Shown: piece after piece, positions 60,091-64,000 of the stretch
Position numbering within the stretch: the stretch's first letter is position 1
Layout: each line of letters begins with the position of its first letter
From: AC-32 sp963715575
GTDB taxonomy: Bacteria; Actinomycetota; Thermoleophilia; Gaiellales; Gaiellaceae
Length of the DNA stretch: 64,000 nt
Assembly (NCBI GenBank): GCA_963715575.1
Contig: OY970250.1
Location: 2,666,001-2,730,000 of the forward strand
Direction of reading: 5' to 3'
Position numbers and translations under genes: made by a program
The notes under the pieces: model-generated
The model's database searches: none
What the model saw: the letters and a program-made list of their open reading frames with translations, nothing else
Told to the model about the DNA's origin: nothing

Positions 60091-61148
60091 GCGAGACCAT
60101 AGTCCAAGGCGGTCGCTACCGGCTCGAGCGCCCGCTCGGCCACGGCGGCATGGCCACGGTCTACCTCGCCCGAGACGAGGAGCTGCACCGCCCGGTGGCG
60201 ATCAAGCTGCTCGCCGAGCACCTCGCCGGGGACGCGAACTTCCGCAAGCGCTTCCTGCGCGAGGCCCGGCTCGCGGCGCGGCTCTCGCATCCGAACGTGG
60301 TCACCGTCTACGACGCGGGCGAGGCCGAGGACGGTCGGCCGTACATCGTGATGGAGCTCGTGCCGGGGACGACGTTCGGCGAGCTCGGGCAGGTCGTGTC
60401 GGACAAGGCGGTCGAGCTCGCGATCGAGGCCTGTCGTGGCCTCGCGCACGCCCACGCCGCGGGGCTCGTGCACCGCGACGTGAAGCCGCAGAACCTGCTT
60501 CTCCGCGAGGACGGGACGGTAAAGGTGGCGGACTTCGGCATCGCCCGGGCCGCCGAGACGACCGCGCTCACCCAGGTCGGGACGGTGCTCGGCACGGCGG
60601 CGTACCTCTCACCCGAGCAGGCGCTCGGCGAGGAAGTGACGGCGGCCGCGGACGTCTACTCGCTCGGAGCGGTGTTGTACGAGCTGCTCACAGGCAGGCC
60701 GCCCTACGAGTTCGACTCGCTCGCCGATCTCGCCGCGAAGCAGACCTCGGGCCAGATCGTCCCCGTCAGCGAGCTCGCGCCCGACGTGCCGCCCAACGTC
60801 GAAGACGCCGTCATGCGCTCGCTGGCCCGCAATCCGGCCTACCGCCCCGCCTCGGCGTCCGACTTCGCGCGCGAGCTCGGCGCCCCCGACGAGCCGACCG
60901 TGCCGCTCCACACGCCCACCACACGGATGGCTCCCGCCCCTCGGGTCTCGAACAGGCTCTGGCTCGTCCTGGCAGGCGTGCTCGCCCTGGCCGCGATCCT
61001 GCTCGCAGTCGCCCTCACAACAGGCGGCGATGGCTCCAGTCCGCCGCCGCAGTCCGCGGAGGTGCGGCCGATCCCGCGCGGGACGAACGCCCAGGAGCAG
61101 GCCCAGAAGATCGCGGCGTGGCTGCGGGCTAGAGCTGCTCGGCCGTAG
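60087..61148 (+). CDS. Membrane Ser/Thr protein kinase (PknB-like catalytic domain)
   Basis: 353-aa kinase. Catalytic domain about residues 10-265: glycine loop GHGGMATVY, VAIKLL lysine, catalytic HRDVKPQNLL, DFGIA, and SPEQ. A single transmembrane helix lies near residue 292 (LWLVLAGVLALAAILLAVAL), leaving about 40 extracellular residues and no PASTA repeats. The GTG overlaps the lipoprotein stop. The last 20 bases overlap the convergent sigma-factor gene. Confidence 0.9.
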   Translation: MSETIVQGGRYRLERPLGHGGMATVYLARDEELHRPVAIKLLAEHLAGDANFRKRFLREARLAARLSHPNVVTVYDAGEAEDGRPYIVMELVPGTTFGELGQVVSDKAVELAIEACRGLAHAHAAGLVHRDVKPQNLLLREDGTVKVADFGIARAAETTALTQVGTVLGTAAYLSPEQALGEEVTAAADVYSLGAVLYELLTGRPPYEFDSLADLAAKQTSGQIVPVSELAPDVPPNVEDAVMRSLARNPAYRPASASDFARELGAPDEPTVPLHTPTTRMAPAPRVSNRLWLVLAGVLALAAILLAVALTTGGDGSSPPPQSAEVRPIPRGTNAQEQAQKIAAWLRARAARP

Positions 61149-61716
61149 CCGGCTCGTCGTGCCCGAAGGAGACGCCCTCGCGCACGAGCGCGATCTGCAC
61201 TTCTTCCCGGGCCTTGTAGATCCGCCACTTGACGGTCGCGAGCGTGACCTCGAGCGAGTCGGCGATCTCGGTGTACGAGAGACCGACCACGTCGCGCAGG
61301 AGCAGCGCCATCTTCAGGTCGGTGCTCAGGTTCTCGACCGCGCGCCAGAGCGTGTCGATCTCCTCGAGCCGCTCGATCGGTGCGTCGAGCACCTCGAGCG
61401 GAGCGATGTCGTCGATCGCCACCAGCGCCCGCGGCCGCCGCTCGACCGCACGCAGCTCGTCCAGTACGCGGTTCTTCGTCACCTGGAAGAGCCAGGTGGT
61501 GAACTTCGAGCGGAGCGAGAACTTCGGCAGGCCCTGGAAGACCCGCAGGAAGACCTCCTGCGTCAGATCCTCGGCGAGGGCGCGGTCTCCACCCACGAGC
61601 CGGAGCACGTAGTTGAAGACAGGCGTCTCGTAAGCGCGCAGGATGAGCGAGAAAGCTCGCTCGTCACCCCGTTGCGCCTTCCGCAGGACGCCGAGATCGG
61701 GCTGGGCCAGTGACAA
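61129..61716 (-). CDS. ECF sigma factor (SigE-like, group not assigned)
   Basis: 195-aa extracytoplasmic-function sigma factor with region 2 (FSLILRAYETPVFNYVLRLVGGDRALAEDLTQEVFLRVFQGL) and region 4 (RDVVGLSYTEIADSLEVTLATVKWRIYKAREEV). The TTG at 61716 lies 9 nt after TATACT (61726-61731); the open frame runs further upstream to 61758, but that part precedes the -10. An anti-sigma gene is not seen beside it. It lies just downstream of gpmI. Confidence 0.87.
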   Translation of the reverse strand: MSLAQPDLGVLRKAQRGDERAFSLILRAYETPVFNYVLRLVGGDRALAEDLTQEVFLRVFQGLPKFSLRSKFTTWLFQVTKNRVLDELRAVERRPRALVAIDDIAPLEVLDAPIERLEEIDTLWRAVENLSTDLKMALLLRDVVGLSYTEIADSLEVTLATVKWRIYKAREEVQIALVREGVSFGHDEPATAEQL

Positions 61717-61768
61717 GGCCTGCGGAGTATAGACCGCATGATGGATCTTTGTACCCACCCGAAATGGG

Positions 61769-63214
61769 CTAATTGCAGAGATTTTCCCCCGACATCTGTA
61801 AAGGTTTCCTTAGCCCCAGGTAAGCGAGGACGGTCGGGGCGAGATCGCTGAGCTCGCCGTCGTCTCTGAGCCTCGCGTCCGGATCGGTGACGATCAGCGG
61901 CACGAGGTTCGACGTGTGCGCCGTGTGCGGGCTCGTGCCGTCGGCCGCGAGCAGCTGCTCCGCGTTGCCGTGGTCGGCCGTGATCAGCGCCACGCCGCCG
62001 AGCCGCTCGACCGTCTCGGCCACGCGGCCGAGGCAGGCGTCCGTGGTCTCGACCGCCTTGACCACGGCCGGGATCACGCCCGTGTGGCCGACCATGTCGG
62101 GGTTGGCGAAGTTGACGACCGCGAAGCTGTAGCCGCCGCGGTCGAGCTCCTCGCAGAAGCGGGCGGCCAGCTCCTCGGCCGACATCTCGGGCTGCTTGTC
62201 GTAGGTGCCGACTTCACGCGGGCTCGGGACGAGCAGGCGCGTCTCGCCCGGCCACTCCTGCTCGTTGCCGCCGTTGAAGAAGTACGTCACGTGCGCGTAC
62301 TTCTCGGTCTCGGCGGCGTGGAGCTGCCGCAGGCCGTGCTCGGCGAGCACCTCGGCCAGCGTCTCGTCGACCTGCTGCTCGGCGAAGGCGACGTGCGTGT
62401 CGAGCTCGTCGCTGTAGCGGGTCATGGTGGTGACGTCGATGCCGGCCTCGAGCAGCAGCTTCGTCAGCTGGCGCGCGCGGTCTGGGCGGAAGTTGAAGAA
62501 GATCGCCGCGTCGTCCGGCGTCAGGCGCGGCCTGCCCCGGAGCACGGTCGGTTCGATGAACTCGTCGGTGACATCGCGCGCGTAGCTGGCCTTGACCGCC
62601 TCGAGGGGATCCTCGGCCTCGGCCCCCTCTCCGAGACAGATCGCGTCGAAGGCCTTCTGCGTCCGCTCCCAGCGCTTGTCGCGGTCCATCGCGTAGTAGC
62701 GGCCGGCGACGGTCGCGATCCGCTCGGCCGGCAGCTCGGCGAGATCGTGCTCGGCCGCGTGCGGCGAGACGTCGCGGCCGTCGGTGAAGGCATGGATCCA
62801 CGTTCGCTCCGGCGCGAAGCGGAGCAGTGCCTGTAGGTGCTCGATGTGCGAGTGCACGCCGCCGTGCGAGACCAGGCCCAGCAGGTGGACGTCGCCGCCG
62901 CGGTCGAAAGCCGTCTTCAGCGCGGGGTTCTCGTAAAAGGAGCCGTCCGCGATCGCGCGGTTGATCCGCTGCAGGTCCTGGTCGAGCACGCGGCCCGAGC
63001 CGATCGTCAGGTGGCCGACCTCCGAGTTACCCATCTGCCCGGCGGGCAGGCCGACCGCCTCGCCCGAGGCCTTGATCGTCGTGTGCGGACACTCGGCCCA
63101 AAGGCGGTCGAAGACCGGCGTCTCGGCAAGTTCGACCGCGTTCCCTGGGCCGGCCGGCGCGCAGCCCCAGCCGTCGAGGACGACCAGGACTACAGGCTCG
63201 CGGCGATTCGGCAA
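61769..63214 (-). CDS. gpmI: 2,3-bisphosphoglycerate-independent phosphoglycerate mutase
   Basis: 481-aa Mn-dependent iPGM of the BPG-independent type, converting 3- to 2-phosphoglycerate. The catalytic serine sits in MGNSEVGHLTIGSGRV; metal ligands are in LDGWG and ITADHGNAE with HTSNLVPLIV. The TTG at 63214 was chosen because the longer frame is arginine-rich shadow and this start overlaps the tpiA stop by 25 bases. Sigma-factor gene follows 52 bases further on the same strand. Confidence 0.94.
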   Translation of the reverse strand: MPNRREPVVLVVLDGWGCAPAGPGNAVELAETPVFDRLWAECPHTTIKASGEAVGLPAGQMGNSEVGHLTIGSGRVLDQDLQRINRAIADGSFYENPALKTAFDRGGDVHLLGLVSHGGVHSHIEHLQALLRFAPERTWIHAFTDGRDVSPHAAEHDLAELPAERIATVAGRYYAMDRDKRWERTQKAFDAICLGEGAEAEDPLEAVKASYARDVTDEFIEPTVLRGRPRLTPDDAAIFFNFRPDRARQLTKLLLEAGIDVTTMTRYSDELDTHVAFAEQQVDETLAEVLAEHGLRQLHAAETEKYAHVTYFFNGGNEQEWPGETRLLVPSPREVGTYDKQPEMSAEELAARFCEELDRGGYSFAVVNFANPDMVGHTGVIPAVVKAVETTDACLGRVAETVERLGGVALITADHGNAEQLLAADGTSPHTAHTSNLVPLIVTDPDARLRDDGELSDLAPTVLAYLGLRKPLQMSGENLCN

Positions 63215-63885
63215 AGCCCGGTGAACGATTCCACGTCGAGCGAGGCGCCGCCGACGAGGGCGCCGTGGACACACTCCTGCGAGAGCAGCTCCTCGGCGTT
63301 GTCGGGCTTGACCGAGCCGCCGTAAAGCACCGGCACGTCGAGCAGGCCCTTGATGAGCTCATGCGCCTCACGTGCCTGCTCCGGAGTCGCCATCTGGCCC
63401 GTGCCGATCGCCCAGACCGGCTCGTACGCGATCACGAGCCCCTCGTGCGGGCCGGCCGAGTCGGCGATCGCCTCCACCTGCAAGCGCAGCACGAGCTCCA
63501 TCTGGCCGGACTCACGCTCCTCGAGCGACTCGCCGACGCAGGCGATCACGCGCAGCCCATGGCCCAGCGCGGCGACCGTCCGGCGGGCGACGGTCTCATC
63601 CGTCTCGCCGAAGTACTGCCGGCGCTCGGAGTGGCCGACGATCGCGCCGGCGACGCCGAGCTCGAGCAGCATCGGCGCCGAGATCTCGCCGGTGAAGGCC
63701 CCGTCGTCGGCCCAGTGCACGTTCTGGGCGAAGATCGTGTGGCCGCTCTCGACCGCGGCCGACAGCGAGACGAACGGCGGGCAGAGAACCGCTTCGACGC
63801 CGTCGGGCGGGTCGAACGCGTCGCAGAACGCGCGCGTCTCCCCCGGCCCCTTGAACATCTTCCAGTTGCCGGCGATCAGCTTCAT
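63190..63885 (-). CDS. tpiA: Triosephosphate isomerase
   Basis: 231-aa (beta/alpha)8 enzyme interconverting glyceraldehyde-3-phosphate and DHAP. Landmarks: KLIAGNWKMFKG (catalytic Lys), GHSERRQYFGE (catalytic His), and AYEPVWAIGTG with the catalytic Glu; ALVGGASL closes the phosphate site. It is shorter than the common 250 aa, missing loop residues. The ATG overlaps the pgk stop (ATGA), so pgk-tpiA-gpmI is one operon. Confidence 0.96.
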   Translation of the reverse strand: MKLIAGNWKMFKGPGETRAFCDAFDPPDGVEAVLCPPFVSLSAAVESGHTIFAQNVHWADDGAFTGEISAPMLLELGVAGAIVGHSERRQYFGETDETVARRTVAALGHGLRVIACVGESLEERESGQMELVLRLQVEAIADSAGPHEGLVIAYEPVWAIGTGQMATPEQAREAHELIKGLLDVPVLYGGSVKPDNAEELLSQECVHGALVGGASLDVESFTGLCRIAASL

Positions 63886-64000
63886 GCGCTCGGGATCACC
63901 GCCACGCCGGGAAGCTCCTTGCCCTCGAGCAGCTCGAGCGCGGCGCCGCCGCCGGTCGACGCCCACGAGACCCGCTCGAGCAGGCCGAGCTCGTTCAGCG
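63882..64000 (-). CDS. pgk: Phosphoglycerate kinase, C-terminal end (5' part outside window)
   Basis: Only the last 38 residues are inside the window. They read WASTGGGAALELLEGKELPG near the end, the highly conserved PGK nucleotide-binding C-terminus, followed by a short tail ending in PSA. The TGA overlaps the tpiA ATG. PGK makes ATP from 1,3-bisphosphoglycerate. Confidence 0.92.
   Translation of the reverse strand, partial: LNELGLLERVSWASTGGGAALELLEGKELPGVAVIPSA

Overview
This is a high-GC bacterial chromosome segment (GC near 70% by eye, gene-dense, mostly 4-30 bp overlaps between genes). The genes point to an actinobacterium, most likely of the deep-branching class Thermoleophilia (Gaiellales/Solirubrobacterales type): actinobacterial integration host factor beside gmk-rpoZ-coaBC, a PyrR-led pyrimidine operon, a DivIVA-like protein, a HelD/HelR-type helicase, class II FBPase GlpX, many secreted beta-propeller proteins, and many start codons with a -10 box only 6-10 nt upstream (leaderless mRNAs). 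No phage, IS element, plasmid gene or CRISPR array is visible; this is core chromosome with a short accessory stretch at about 39.6-44 kb. No gap longer than about 220 bases lacks a gene.

Layout. 1-7.3 kb (minus): translation/ribosome operon rimP-nusA-ylxR-infB-ylxP-rbfA-nrnA-truB-ribF, with an attenuator-like leader just before rimP. 7.4-10.9 kb: a PadR regulator with a small partner, divergent from a HelD-type helicase and a hydrolase. 10.8-13.8 kb: VOC protein, dtd, orphan PilB/GspE ATPase, TPR protein. 13.8-18.2 kb (minus): MoxR-DUF58-transglutaminase triad. 18.2-29.7 kb (minus): pyrR-pyrB-pyrC-nucleotidyltransferase-carA-carB-pyrK-pyrD, then mihF-gmk-rpoZ-coaBC. 29.7-31.7 kb: methyltransferase, DUF2007 protein, RNase Z. 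32.1-38.2 kb (minus): dgcA-dgcN, a secreted glycosidase-like protein, two tandem M29 aminopeptidases, and an SOS-controlled LysM protein. 38.3-45 kb: MFS exporter ending inside tRNA-Arg, secreted beta-propellers, PRC-barrel protein, CorA. 45-50.6 kb: L,D-transpeptidase, HIT protein, hemA-hemL, DivIVA-like protein, tRNA-Gly. 50.7-57.5 kb: secreted proteins, class I aldolase, glpX, argS, K+ channel. 57.5-61.7 kb: DUF3467 protein, M48 protease, phosphoesterase, lipoprotein plus Ser/Thr kinase, ECF sigma factor. 61.8-64 kb (minus): the glycolytic run pgk-tpiA-gpmI.

How it works together. The left operon makes and matures the translation machinery. The pyr operon makes UMP precursors and appears controlled at the translation level by PyrR. 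The right third supplies central carbon enzymes (aldolase, FBPase, PGK, TIM, PGM) and envelope/signalling functions. The most unusual signals are: (1) a frame-breaking 62-bp duplication-flanked segment at the start of pyrR, directly behind a textbook PyrR-binding hairpin; (2) a consensus promoter with two LexA boxes driving an 82-aa TM+LysM protein of YneA/ChiZ architecture; (3) mutually exclusive hairpins in the rimP-nusA leader; (4) divergent promoters whose -10 boxes share one TA step. All calls come from reading the sequence; no database search was run.
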